Source: Trueperaceae bacterium
GTDB lineage: Bacteria > Deinococcota > Deinococci > Deinococcales > Trueperaceae
Assembly (NCBI GenBank): GCA_030147925.1
Contig: JASBUK010000108.1
Coordinates: forward strand, 1 to 32,669
Reading direction: 5' to 3'
DNA: 32,669 nt
Below are positions 14,680 through 21,869 of the stretch, piece by piece. Within the stretch, counting starts at the first letter, position 1. Each line of letters starts with the position of its first letter. Position numbers and translations under genes: made by a program. Below the pieces are notes generated by a model. It was not told where the DNA came from, searched no databases, and worked only from the letters and a program-made list of their open reading frames with translations.

Positions 14680-15722
14680 GATCTGACTTGCGGCTGACGG
14701 CGCAAGAGATAGAGAAAAAACGGGCCGCCAACTAGTGCTGTAATAATGCCAATGGGTAATTCTGCTGGGGAAATGATCGAACGGGCGAACAAGTCGGCTA
14801 AGACCATAAAAACAGCTCCGATAACGGCAGACATGGGGCTTAAGATGCGATGATCCGGGCCTATGGCCAAACGAACTGCATGTGGAACCATCAAGCCCAC
14901 AAAACCAATAATGCCTGAGACGCTTACAGCAGCAGCCGTCGCTAAGGTTGCCACGCTAATAAGCCCGAGCTTAAAACTTTCCACCGGCAGACCCAGTTGC
15001 AGGGCCTGTTCCTCACCGAGTTGGATAAGGTTAAGGGCACGGCTCGAGAGCATAATAAGTACCCCGGCAATCAGTACAAAGGGCAGCACCGAGGCGATTT
15101 TTGCCCAGCTTGCCAAGGCGAAACTCCCTAGCAGCCAGGCCAGCACTCCGGCGGCCTGTTCCCGCGCGGCCAGCAATATAAAGGAGGTGGCGGCGGTAAA
15201 GCTCGAGCCTACCACCACACCCGCTAATATCAGTGAGACCATTGGTACTTTATGCCCCTGTCGTGCCAGTATCATGACTAAAGTAACGGTCAGCAGAGCA
15301 AAAACAAAGGTGACCAGAGGCAAACCCACTATCGTCAGCAGGGGTATGGCCGCAGCAAAAGCCATTACCAAGCTAGCCCCAAAGCCAGCTCCACTTGCTA
15401 CCCCTAAAAGATAAGGATCAGCCAAAGGGTTGCGAAACAGACCCTGAAAAGCCACCCCGGCTAGAGCTAGCGAGGCTCCCACCAGGGCAGCTAGTAATAT
15501 CCTTGGTAAGCGAATTTCCCAGATAATCGTGTCACTCACTCCGCTAAGCTCGCCGCTTAAACCGTGCCAGACAGCTCGCAGCACTTCAGGGGGGGTAATG
15601 CTCACCGAACCAATGCCGCTGGCTATCACCATGACAGCTACAAGCAAAAACACCGACAAGAGCAGAGGTGTCCAGCGCCACCGGGTCAGGCGTTTTCTTG
15701 GCAAGGTAGCAGTAGTTTGCAT
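14676..15722 (-). CDS. btuC: Vitamin B12 ABC importer permease BtuC
   Basis: FecCD/BtuC-type permease forming the B12 channel. The 348-residue chain has about ten hydrophobic helices. Family motifs include RLPRILLAALVGASLALAG near residue 73 and FRNPLADPYLLGVASGAGFG near 112. A GFVGLMVPHAVR segment near 268 contacts the ATPase, and a late PAELPIG follows. It begins 3 nt after the btuF stop and ends inside the btuD start, so btuF-btuC-btuD is one tightly packed unit. No outer-membrane receptor gene is present in the window. Confidence 0.9.
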   Translation of the reverse strand: MQTTATLPRKRLTRWRWTPLLLSVFLLVAVMVIASGIGSVSITPPEVLRAVWHGLSGELSGVSDTIIWEIRLPRILLAALVGASLALAGVAFQGLFRNPLADPYLLGVASGAGFGASLVMAFAAAIPLLTIVGLPLVTFVFALLTVTLVMILARQGHKVPMVSLILAGVVVGSSFTAATSFILLAAREQAAGVLAWLLGSFALASWAKIASVLPFVLIAGVLIMLSSRALNLIQLGEEQALQLGLPVESFKLGLISVATLATAAAVSVSGIIGFVGLMVPHAVRLAIGPDHRILSPMSAVIGAVFMVLADLFARSIISPAELPIGIITALVGGPFFLYLLRRQPQVRS

Positions 15723-15725
15723 AGT

Positions 15726-16631
15726 TCAGAAAAGCTGAGGGTGCAAAGACTTTAGCAAGAGTCGTACGGCTTCAGCCATGCGCGGCCCCGGACGATTGAG
15801 AACATCAACCTGTTCTTGACTAAGTTCAATAATTTTGCCTGTCTGAACAGCCCTGATATTAGCCCAACCCGGCCTGGCCTTAACCGATGCCGCTGTTTCG
15901 CCGTAGGGCGCGTCCGCTAAGAAGATAAGTTCCGGATTGGCCGCCACAATAAATTCCGGGTCAAGTTGTGGGAAGTCTCCCATGTTTTCAGTAACAATAT
16001 TTTCACCACCTGCTTTGGCTATCAGCACTCCGATAAAAGAGTTAGGACCAACGCTGTAAGGGGTGGCGTCCAGTTCGTAGAAGACCTTGGGGGGGGGTAA
16101 CTCCTGGGCCAAGGCCGCCAGCGTCTCAATCTCGCCACGAATGCGTCCCGTTAAAACAGCAGCTTCGGTTTGGCGGTGCAATAGTCGGCCAAATAAATCA
16201 AACTGTGCGAAGACATCTTCATAGCTCTGTGGACTGCCCGCATAAACGGTTAGACCTAAGTTTGCTAAAGTTTCGGCTAAATTGCCGTACTCAGAAACCA
16301 GGACTAAATCGGGCTCGAGCGCCACAATTACCTCGATATTAGCGTCACCAAAATTCCCGCCTACGTTAGGCAAAGCCAAAACTTCTTCCGGGTAGTTGCT
16401 AAAGCTGTCCACAGCCACCAGCTTTTCGCAAGCATTTAGCGCACACAGCGTCTCGGTGTGACTAGGAACCATAGAAACTATGCGCTGCGGTTCGCTAGTA
16501 AGAGTAATCTCGCGACCCAGTTCGTCGGTGACGGTCAGGGGATAGTTGGCCGCCAGAGTCAAGCTAATTAGCAAGGCTAGGAGCAAGATCACTAAACTAC
16601 GAATTGGTTTGGGGATAAAAAACAGCTTCAC
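15726..16631 (-). CDS. btuF: Vitamin B12-binding protein BtuF
   Basis: Extracytoplasmic ligand-binding protein of the helical-backbone type that delivers B12 to BtuC. The chosen start is the GTG at 16631. It follows a perfect GGAGGAGG (16637-16644) by 5 nt and places a clean signal peptide (MKLFFIPKPIRSLVILLLAL, cleaved near LTLA) at the N-terminus. A longer frame from the ATG at 16679 would put 16 extra residues before the signal peptide and has no binding site. The mature domain has RIVSMVPSHTETLCAL, EPDLVLVSEYGN and NIRAVQTGKIIEL, typical of BtuF/FecB domains. Expression is under the riboswitch described separately. Confidence 0.88.
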   Translation of the reverse strand: MKLFFIPKPIRSLVILLLALLISLTLAANYPLTVTDELGREITLTSEPQRIVSMVPSHTETLCALNACEKLVAVDSFSNYPEEVLALPNVGGNFGDANIEVIVALEPDLVLVSEYGNLAETLANLGLTVYAGSPQSYEDVFAQFDLFGRLLHRQTEAAVLTGRIRGEIETLAALAQELPPPKVFYELDATPYSVGPNSFIGVLIAKAGGENIVTENMGDFPQLDPEFIVAANPELIFLADAPYGETAASVKARPGWANIRAVQTGKIIELSQEQVDVLNRPGPRMAEAVRLLLKSLHPQLF

Positions 16632-16636
16632 AAGGG

Positions 16637-16665
16637 CCTCCTCCGGGCCGCTTGCGAGAACGGAG
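16637..16665 (-). promoter_or_regulatory. RBS-sequestering hairpin before btuF
   Basis: On the minus strand CTCCG (16665-16661) can pair with CGGAG (16645-16641), which overlaps the GGAGGAGG ribosome binding site (16644-16637). A short inner CGC/GCG pairing is possible in the loop. This is the expected expression platform for a riboswitch that blocks translation when ligand is bound. Confidence 0.5.
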
Positions 16666-16687
16666 AATAAAAAATCCATCTTAAGAT

Positions 16688-16858
16688 GGCCGGAAACTCG
16701 TAGTTTTTGCCTTTACTCCGAGTGCCGCCCTCATCCTCGCAAGGGGTGCTGCATGCGTTAGATCTGGTACTCGGACTTTGACCGTTGCGGGACAGCGCTG
16801 GAATTTCACCAGACTTCCCCAGATAAAACGCCAAAAATTCGCCAGCAACCTGGCGTGT
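16688..16858 (-). ncRNA. Cobalamin riboswitch
   Basis: The minus-strand leader contains the conserved cobalamin core in order. GGGGAAGTCTGGTGAAATTC (16821-16802) is followed by CGCTGTCCCGCAACGGT (16798-16782) and AGTCCGAGTACCAG (16776-16763). Further on come GCGAGGATGAGGGCGGCACTCGG and a small AAACT-ACG-AGTTT stem that fits the P13 element. The B12-box order and spacing match the known class I riboswitch. The 5' boundary is set by the promoter at 16863-16891, and the 3' boundary is approximate. No intrinsic terminator follows, so control of translation is more likely. Confidence 0.93.
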
Positions 16859-16862
16859 GTTT

Positions 16863-16891
16863 AGCTTAAGTGCAATAAGGCTCACTGTCAA
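16863..16891 (-). promoter_or_regulatory. Promoter of the btu riboswitch operon
   Basis: On the minus strand, a perfect -35 TTGACA (16891-16886) is separated by exactly 17 nt from TAAGCT (16868-16863), a TANNNT -10. Transcription would start near 16856, just before the riboswitch. Confidence 0.8.
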
Positions 16892-16922
16892 ACAGAAATC
16901 GAGGGCTAACCCACAGTAGTGT

Positions 16923-16928
16923 TAGGCT
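16923..16928 (+). promoter_or_regulatory. -10 element, leaderless start of zapE
   Basis: TAGGCT lies 6 nt before the zapE GTG, with no Shine-Dalgarno sequence between. The element and spacing are the same as before the helicase gene. Confidence 0.55.
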
Positions 16929-16934
16929 AAGCCC

Positions 16935-17978
16935 GTGTCCAGCATACTCACTGTTGCGCAACTGGCAATACCCCAACAATCGAGTCTGCCCAAGTTTGTC
17001 CCACCGCCACGCTTTGGACTGACCAGCTTTGAGAACTATCAACCACAACACCTCAGCCAGTCAGAAGCCCGCAATACCGTCCGGGAGTTTGCTCTCAGCA
17101 GCAGAAAACGCCCACCGGTTTTTAGCTGGCCCTGGCAAAGAACTCGAGCAAATGTTAGCAGTAGAGGTCTTTATCTCGACGGTGGCTTTGGCGTCGGCAA
17201 AACGCATCTACTGGCAGCCGCCTATCACGCTTGTGACCAAGATCAAAAAGTCTATTTGAGCTTTCAGGAACTGGTTCATGTCATCGGGGTTTTGGGCATG
17301 AGCAAAGCCAAGGAAGAACTGGCCGGTTTTGAATTGCTGTGCATAGATGAGTTTGAGCTTGATGACCCCGGCAACACTCTGATAGTTAAGACCTTTTTAA
17401 ACCATGTCTTTGCACAAGGCGGCACCGTCATCACCACTTCCAACACCCTGCCCGAAGCTCAGGGACAGGGGCGCTTTAATGCCGAGGATTTTAAGCGCGA
17501 AATCCAGAGTCTGGCCGCGAACTTTACTACGCTCAGCATCAAAGGTCCCGATTATCGTCACCGGGATCATCTGGCAAAGTTTTTCGGTGAGCTCGAGCTT
17601 AAGCAACTCGAAAAAACGGAAGTCGCTAGTGGCCGAAAATTAAGGTTGACGTGGGCGGAATTGCTAAAACTATTAAACTCCTACCATCCAATTCGCTATG
17701 GCGACATCCTAAGACAGCTTGACAAAGTTTATCTTTACGACGTGCAGACTATTCTCGATCAGGGCAATGCCCTGCGCTTTGTGCATTTTATCGACAAGCT
17801 TTATGACCTTAAAGTGGGTTTGAGAGCTTCGGGGGATATTACGCTTGAGGACATCTTTGACCCCAGTTATCGACAATCAGCATATACAAAAAAGCATTAC
17901 CGCTGTCTGTCACGCCTTTCGGAGCTGTTTGAGGAAAACTTGCCCACAGGTTTTTACAGCGTGGTTAGTAGGAGGTAA
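16935..17978 (+). CDS. zapE: ZapE/AFG1-family cell division ATPase
   Basis: P-loop ATPase of the AFG1 family. In E. coli, ZapE associates with the Z-ring and is needed under envelope or oxygen stress; the mitochondrial homologue works in protein quality control. The 347 residues contain Walker A GGFGVGKTH (83-91), Walker B LLCIDEFEL (134-142) and a sensor motif TTSNTLPE (167-174). A C-terminal region with YDLKVGLRASGDITLEDIF is also typical. It is transcribed divergently from the B12 importer. The GTG start rests on the -10 element just upstream. Confidence 0.88.
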   Translation: MSSILTVAQLAIPQQSSLPKFVPPPRFGLTSFENYQPQHLSQSEARNTVREFALSSRKRPPVFSWPWQRTRANVSSRGLYLDGGFGVGKTHLLAAAYHACDQDQKVYLSFQELVHVIGVLGMSKAKEELAGFELLCIDEFELDDPGNTLIVKTFLNHVFAQGGTVITTSNTLPEAQGQGRFNAEDFKREIQSLAANFTTLSIKGPDYRHRDHLAKFFGELELKQLEKTEVASGRKLRLTWAELLKLLNSYHPIRYGDILRQLDKVYLYDVQTILDQGNALRFVHFIDKLYDLKVGLRASGDITLEDIFDPSYRQSAYTKKHYRCLSRLSELFEENLPTGFYSVVSRR

Positions 17979-18296
17979 AAAGTGGGGATATTCCAGTGCT
18001 GGCAAACCTCCACAATTGGAGTTTGTTGTTTTTAACGCTCAAGATCAGCATAAGAGTGCCTTTAAGAGCCTTTTTAGCAAGCATAGCTTTCAGAATCGGC
18101 CTCACGCCTAACACTTCACCCCTTGCTTTGTTGAGATGCTTTCCAGAAATGCTTTTCCCACCAATCACCAACTTGCAATGCAAACAATCCAGTGGCCAAG
18201 CAGAGTTTGTCAAGCTTAGAGGCTATGAATGTCACGGAAAGGGTATCGCCTCACCCCTCTCGCCTCACTTCGTAAGACTGCTTTTTGGAATGTTAT
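17979..18296. other. 318-nt gap between convergent genes
   Basis: Between the stops of zapE and the histidine kinase there is no gene I can support. A minus-strand frame of 82 codons and a plus-strand frame of 106 codons cross it. Both start weakly, have atypical codon choice and lack recognised motifs; they may be relics. A short direct repeat (GCCTCAC, about 18249-18266) is present. No clear bidirectional terminator hairpin was found. Confidence 0.5.
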
Positions 18297-19598
18297 TTAA
18301 GTCATTTCCTCGCTAGGGCTTAGCTGCGTATCGAGGCTGGGCAAGCTCACGACAAAGCGACTTCCTCGCCCCAGGCTGGAAGCCACCGTCACGGTGCCGC
18401 CGTGCTGTCTAACAATTTCCCGAACCACACTAAGCCCCACGCCCACGCCGCCCTTAGTCTTGCGCGTGTAAAAGCGTTCAAAGACGTGCGGCAGGTCTTC
18501 GGCGGTAATCCCCGGCCCTTTATCACTAACCTCAAGCAGAAGTTGCTCGCCTTGGCGTTGTAAATGCAGGGTCACTCCGGCAGTAGACCCACCAGCTTGA
18601 ACCGCATTGCGCACCAGATTTCTGGCAACCTGCGCCATCCTTTGCGGATTACCCGCCATCTCAGCTGTTCCGCTTAGAACAAGATTAACGCCAGGGTATT
18701 CCCGAGCGATGCGCTTTACCACCTCGGCAAGATCAAAAATTTCCAGCTCGAGCGGTCGCTCGAGCTCCCCGCGTGACAGGGTCAGCAAATCCTGTGAAGT
18801 ATAAAGTAGTTCTCTGGCGGCTTCTTTGGCCGCTTGTAGGCGGCTGTCATAATTTTGTTGGGCAGCCAGCGAATCGAGATGCCCGGCTACTAAAGTAAGC
18901 GGCCCCGCCAGCTCATGAGCAATTTCGGCCAGTGCCGAGCGCTCGGCTTCCTGCCGCTTGCGAATGTCAGCGAGGGCGTTACTCAGCGCCTGTGCTACCT
19001 CAGCTACTTCATCTTCAGGTCCTTGATAGGCTATGGCCTGCGGCTTTGCCGGGTCGAGCCGCTTCGCCTGTGCCGCCAGTGAACCCAGAGGCTTAAGGGC
19101 ACGTTGCAAAAAGAGTAAGCCTAGCAGCAAGGTCAAAAACGCCATGGCAAGACCTGTGAGCAGCAAAATGCGCTGCAAGCTTCGCCGCGCAAGCAATGTT
19201 TTGCTGACGTCTAAGCCTATGCGGATCGTGCCGGGTACGGCCCCGCTCGCCAAAGTCCAGGGAACGGCGGCAATAAACAGCGTCTTGCCTTCAAAACTAT
19301 CCAGGGTGGGTTGTTCATACAACGGCAGAACCGCTTGGGCATTCGGCGGCAAAACAGGCTGTCCCGCCGAAGAAACTACTTGCACCACAAAGTCCGTACT
19401 GCTTTCAGAAATAAAGCGTGCCCCTATCTGTTGATTCTGGAACAAAGTCTGCACCCGGCTAAGGTCAAGCAGCAATAAATCTTCCAGTTGACGCCATTGC
19501 TGACGCATAAAAAGAAGATCGGCCAAGACGCCGAAAAGACCCAAGCCCAGCAGCACTATAATTGCCGTTAATAAACTTAGCCGCAGGCGCAGTGTCAT
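18297..19598 (-). CDS. Histidine kinase, PmrB/QseC-like
   Basis: Membrane sensor kinase that should phosphorylate the regulator encoded just upstream. The 433 residues comprise a first membrane helix (6-30), an extracytoplasmic loop of about 110 residues, a second helix (142-165) and a HAMP-like linker. The dimerisation helix carries His228 (EIAHELAGPLTLV, with AG in place of the usual RT). The ATPase domain has N331 (NLVRNAV), DKGPGI (359-364), FERFYT and GGVGVGLSVV. The start overlaps the regulator stop as ATGA. The signal is unknown; acidic secreted proteins in the same unit suggest a cation or envelope cue. The sensor loop has no obvious ExxE iron motif like PmrB. Confidence 0.88.
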   Translation of the reverse strand: MTLRLRLSLLTAIIVLLGLGLFGVLADLLFMRQQWRQLEDLLLLDLSRVQTLFQNQQIGARFISESSTDFVVQVVSSAGQPVLPPNAQAVLPLYEQPTLDSFEGKTLFIAAVPWTLASGAVPGTIRIGLDVSKTLLARRSLQRILLLTGLAMAFLTLLLGLLFLQRALKPLGSLAAQAKRLDPAKPQAIAYQGPEDEVAEVAQALSNALADIRKRQEAERSALAEIAHELAGPLTLVAGHLDSLAAQQNYDSRLQAAKEAARELLYTSQDLLTLSRGELERPLELEIFDLAEVVKRIAREYPGVNLVLSGTAEMAGNPQRMAQVARNLVRNAVQAGGSTAGVTLHLQRQGEQLLLEVSDKGPGITAEDLPHVFERFYTRKTKGGVGVGLSVVREIVRQHGGTVTVASSLGRGSRFVVSLPSLDTQLSPSEEMT

Positions 19599-20266
19599 CG
19601 CAACACGTAGCCCATACCGCGCACGGTGCCAATGACACCCACCAATTTGGCATCGGTGAGTTTCTTGCGCAAATTGGAGATAAAGACCTCAATGGTGTTT
19701 GAGCTGGGCAAGGCCTCGCCGCTATAAAGCCTGTTTTCCAAATCCTCTTTAGAGAAGATGCGGCCCGGATTGCCGAGCAAAAGCTCGAGCAGTTTAAACT
19801 CCCGGGCTGTAAGCGACAGCGCTTTGCCATTTACCGTGCAGCGGCTAGCTTTAAGGTCAAGCTCGAGCCCTCCATGGCGGAGAATCTCCTGGGGGACTGT
19901 TTCACGCAAACGCACATGCACGCGGGCTAAAAACTCCTGAATACTAAAAGGCTTAGTCAGATAATCGCTGGCCCCGGCATAAAGCCCGGTAACGCGGCTG
20001 GCCACATCACCACGTGCGGTCAACATCATGATGCTGCTATCGCTGCGACCACGCAAGCGCTCGGCTACTTCTAAGCCATCCATATCGGGTAGATTAAGAT
20101 CGAGGACAATGAGCTGAAACTTAGCACTATCAGCCTCTAGCAGAGCCTCGGTGCCGCTGTGAACCACCATAACTCGATAACCCTCATGGCTCAGTTCCTG
20201 CTCAAGCAATTTAGCCAGACGCTGATCATCTTCCACCACCAGAATATGCGCACCTGCTAGGCTCAT
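19595..20266 (-). CDS. OmpR-family response regulator, PmrA/QseB-like
   Basis: DNA-binding regulator of 223 residues. The receiver domain has the acidic pair D13-D14, phospho-acceptor Asp56 (VLDLNLPDMDG), Thr83 and Lys105. The winged-helix effector (about 125-223) has LTAREFKLLELLL, then NTIEVFISNLRKKL and VRGMGYVL, closest in style to PmrA/QseB. Those regulators bind tandem CTTAA-type half-sites, and a phased CTTAAG array lies upstream of this unit. GAGGT 9 nt before the ATG is the binding site. The gene follows the acidic protein gene by 42 nt and overlaps the kinase by 4 nt. Confidence 0.92.
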   Translation of the reverse strand: MSLAGAHILVVEDDQRLAKLLEQELSHEGYRVMVVHSGTEALLEADSAKFQLIVLDLNLPDMDGLEVAERLRGRSDSSIMMLTARGDVASRVTGLYAGASDYLTKPFSIQEFLARVHVRLRETVPQEILRHGGLELDLKASRCTVNGKALSLTAREFKLLELLLGNPGRIFSKEDLENRLYSGEALPSSNTIEVFISNLRKKLTDAKLVGVIGTVRGMGYVLR

Positions 20267-20308
20267 TACAAATTTACCTCAGCCCCAAAATGCCTAAAAA
20301 GCCTCGGC

Positions 20309-20851
20309 TCAGTCATCCTCGCTATCATCTTCCCCACCACCGCTCGAGCCCTCATCATCGCCAGAATCGCCACCGTCTTCGTCGTCATCAGCACCACTAT
20401 CGTCTTCGTTACCACCGCCGTCCCCATCGCCTTTGTCGTCACTGTTATCGCCGCTGTCCTCACCCGGCCCATGATTGTCGTCTTCAGCTTCGTCTTGGGA
20501 GTCATCTTCACCAGCAAAAGACAGGTCTAAGCTGATATTGGCTTTTAAGAGCAGGTCCTGAAAATCCACTAATTCACCAGACGGCAAAGAAATTTGCAGG
20601 CGACCAGCGGCGGTGATTTCGCCGCTAAAGGACTCAATTTCACCACTGGCCTGAATAAAAAGCATCACAAAGCGCCTGACCTCTTCGCTTATGAGCAGCT
20701 TAAGCTGCCCTTGCTCCACCACGCCATAGCCTAAAAAGACATCGCTGCGGGAATTGGTCAGAAGCAGTTCGGTTCCTTCATTGATAGTTTGTGCCGCCGC
20801 TAGATTAGCAGACCCCAAGATTAAAATGAGCGCAAAAAGCCAGGTCTTCAT
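20309..20851 (-). CDS. Secreted protein with acidic tail (copy 2)
   Basis: Unrecognised 180-residue exported protein. A signal peptide (MKTWLFALILILGSANLAAA) is followed by a beta-rich domain of about 90 residues. The tail from about residue 115 to the end is half Asp/Glu (33 of 66), with Gly and Ser and just one Lys. The folded part aligns by eye with the neighbouring 20982-21527 product: a G-[TS]-x-L-x-x-T strand, a G-x-G-x-V turn, hydrophobic strands, and a closing SLDLS or SVDIK strand. They are therefore tandem paralogues. The tail could bind Ca2+ or other cations in the envelope, but this is inferred from composition. No sorting or lipoprotein signal is present. Confidence 0.75.
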   Translation of the reverse strand: MKTWLFALILILGSANLAAAQTINEGTELLLTNSRSDVFLGYGVVEQGQLKLLISEEVRRFVMLFIQASGEIESFSGEITAAGRLQISLPSGELVDFQDLLLKANISLDLSFAGEDDSQDEAEDDNHGPGEDSGDNSDDKGDGDGGGNEDDSGADDDEDGGDSGDDEGSSGGGEDDSEDD

Positions 20852-20930
20852 AATTCACTTTTCTTTCTATGACTTTGCTGCCAATATGTCACCTTTGCCG
20901 GGTCTCCTAAACTATCTCCAGACAGCTTTG

Positions 20931-20957
20931 CCGGTGGCCACATGATGTGGCCACCGG
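20931..20957. repeat. Near-perfect palindromic hairpin between acidic genes
   Basis: CCGGTGGCCACAT and ATGTGGCCACCGG flank a single G, giving a 27-nt inverted repeat that folds as an 11-bp stem with a 5-nt loop. It lies between the two acidic-protein genes. No T-run follows in the direction of transcription. It may mark RNA processing, stabilise the first cistron or lower read-through to the regulator genes. Confidence 0.65.
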
Positions 20958-20981
20958 AAGCCATTTATGCTCTAGCTTAGT

Positions 20982-21527
20982 TTAGCTGTTATCTTCCGAA
21001 TCGTCGTCATCTTCGTTATCATCGTCATTCTGGTCATCGCTGCTATCATTATGGTTCTGCTCGTCAGCATCATCACTATCATCATTCATGTCCTGGTCAT
21101 GATCGCCTTCGTCGTTATCCTCAGCGTCATCACGATCACTGTCGTTATCTTCTGTATCATTTTCGTCTTGATAGTCATTGTCAGACACGTCGTCATCCGT
21201 CTTGATATCTACGCTAAGTCCCGAACCACTCAGCGCCTCTTCTAAAGTCGTTATGTCGTTCCCTACGATTAATCTTACGCCATCATCACTGCCGATCATC
21301 AGCTCATAATTCGTGATATTGCCTGCACTATCGGTCACCGCCAACTGGGCAAAGCCTTCGAAACCGCTTAAGAGCTCGAGCTCAAACTCCGAGCTGTCTA
21401 CATAACCTGTGCCCACTACGTTACCGTTTTCATCAGTAACGGTAAGCTGACTACCAGTCGGAACTTCCAGGGCGAACGCCATACTCAGAGCAAACAATGT
21501 CACAGCAAACCAGACAACCTTTTTCAT
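20982..21527 (-). CDS. Secreted protein with acidic tail (copy 1)
   Basis: First gene of the two-component unit, 181 residues. A signal peptide (MKKVVWFAVTLFALSMAFA) precedes a beta-rich domain (TGSQLTVTDENGNVVGTGYV and onward to about residue 108). The tail from about 111 to 181 has 40 Asp/Glu of 71 residues, interspersed with Asn, Ser and His but few Gly, unlike its paralogue. Stretches such as DNDSDRDDAEDNDEGD recall calcium-loop composition, though no canonical EF-hand or RTX repeat is present. GGAGGT (21533-21538) gives a firm start. The CTTAAG array lies just upstream. Function unknown; an envelope cation-binding or signal-modulating role is an inference. Confidence 0.75.
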   Translation of the reverse strand: MKKVVWFAVTLFALSMAFALEVPTGSQLTVTDENGNVVGTGYVDSSEFELELLSGFEGFAQLAVTDSAGNITNYELMIGSDDGVRLIVGNDITTLEEALSGSGLSVDIKTDDDVSDNDYQDENDTEDNDSDRDDAEDNDEGDHDQDMNDDSDDADEQNHNDSSDDQNDDDNEDDDDSEDNS

Positions 21528-21545
21528 CTTCTACCTCCAGCTAGC

Positions 21546-21611
21546 AGTATGCCCGGAGCAACTTAAGCGAAGCTTAAGACAGCTTAAGTAGGCTTAAGCA
21601 GACAACTTAAT
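21546..21611. promoter_or_regulatory. CTTAAG half-site array, likely regulator operator
   Basis: Four exact CTTAAG hexamers start at 21562, 21573, 21583 and 21593, and a CTTAAT follows at 21606. The spacing of 11, 10 and 10 nt is one helical turn, as in PmrA boxes (YTTAAK-N5-YTTAAK) and QseB sites (CTTAA-N6-CTTAA). On the minus strand a -10-like CATACT (21551-21546) lies 10 nt beyond the last hexamer, so the array covers the -35 region of the acidic-protein/two-component unit. Because CTTAAG is itself palindromic, the array could also control the divergent gene at 21636. Confidence 0.7.
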
Positions 21612-21635
21612 AGCTCTCAGCAGTAGGATAGGAGC

Positions 21636-21869
21636 ATGATCTACCCTGCATTTGAGGCTGGAGAGCTAACCGGCAACATTCTGCTCAAAGACCGTAACCT
21701 TATGGAGTTATGGAAGTGGGCGGCAGACGAAGGACAGATACAAGCGATAAAAGTCCGGGGAAAAAACTACGCCGTGGTCAAAGACCCGGACCTGGCCGCC
21801 AAGATCAGCGCTGCCTCTTTAGCTATAAAGCAATACCGTTACGATGACGAGAAGGAGCAATTGCTATGA
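21636..21869 (+). CDS. Uncharacterised 77-residue protein
   Basis: Small soluble protein without a recognised family. It looks like one compact mixed domain (GNILLKDRNLMELWKWAADE, then GQIQAIKVRGKNYAVVKDP) followed by a helical C-terminus. The first part resembles a short helix-turn-helix or excisionase-like layout (helix, Trp, then a basic KVRGKNY turn), but this is weak. AGGA lies 7 nt before the ATG. The stop overlaps the hydrolase start as ATGA, so the two are co-translated. The CTTAAG array begins 38 nt upstream, so regulation by the adjacent response regulator is possible. Confidence 0.65.
   Translation: MIYPAFEAGELTGNILLKDRNLMELWKWAADEGQIQAIKVRGKNYAVVKDPDLAAKISAASLAIKQYRYDDEKEQLL

Noticed and set aside
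16632-16679. ATG at 16679 as btuF start
   Set aside because: It lacks a binding site and adds 16 residues before a clear signal peptide, whereas the GTG at 16631 has a perfect GGAGGAGG.
16628-16891. Minus-strand 87-codon frame over the btuF leader
   Set aside because: The stretch is explained by the cobalamin riboswitch, and the frame has no start signal.
17965-18213. Possible transposase fragment on the minus strand
   Set aside because: The frame lacks any catalytic motif or terminal repeats and its codon use is unlike neighbouring genes; too weak to call.
20290-20535. Plus-strand frame rich in His and Arg
   Set aside because: It is the antisense of the Asp/Glu-coding tail; GAT/GAC codons read backwards give His/Arg/Val-type codons. 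No start signal.
21051-21245. Plus-strand hydrophobic Ile/Val-rich frame resembling a membrane protein
   Set aside because: Antisense shadow of the second acidic tail; the composition follows from the repeated Asp codons.
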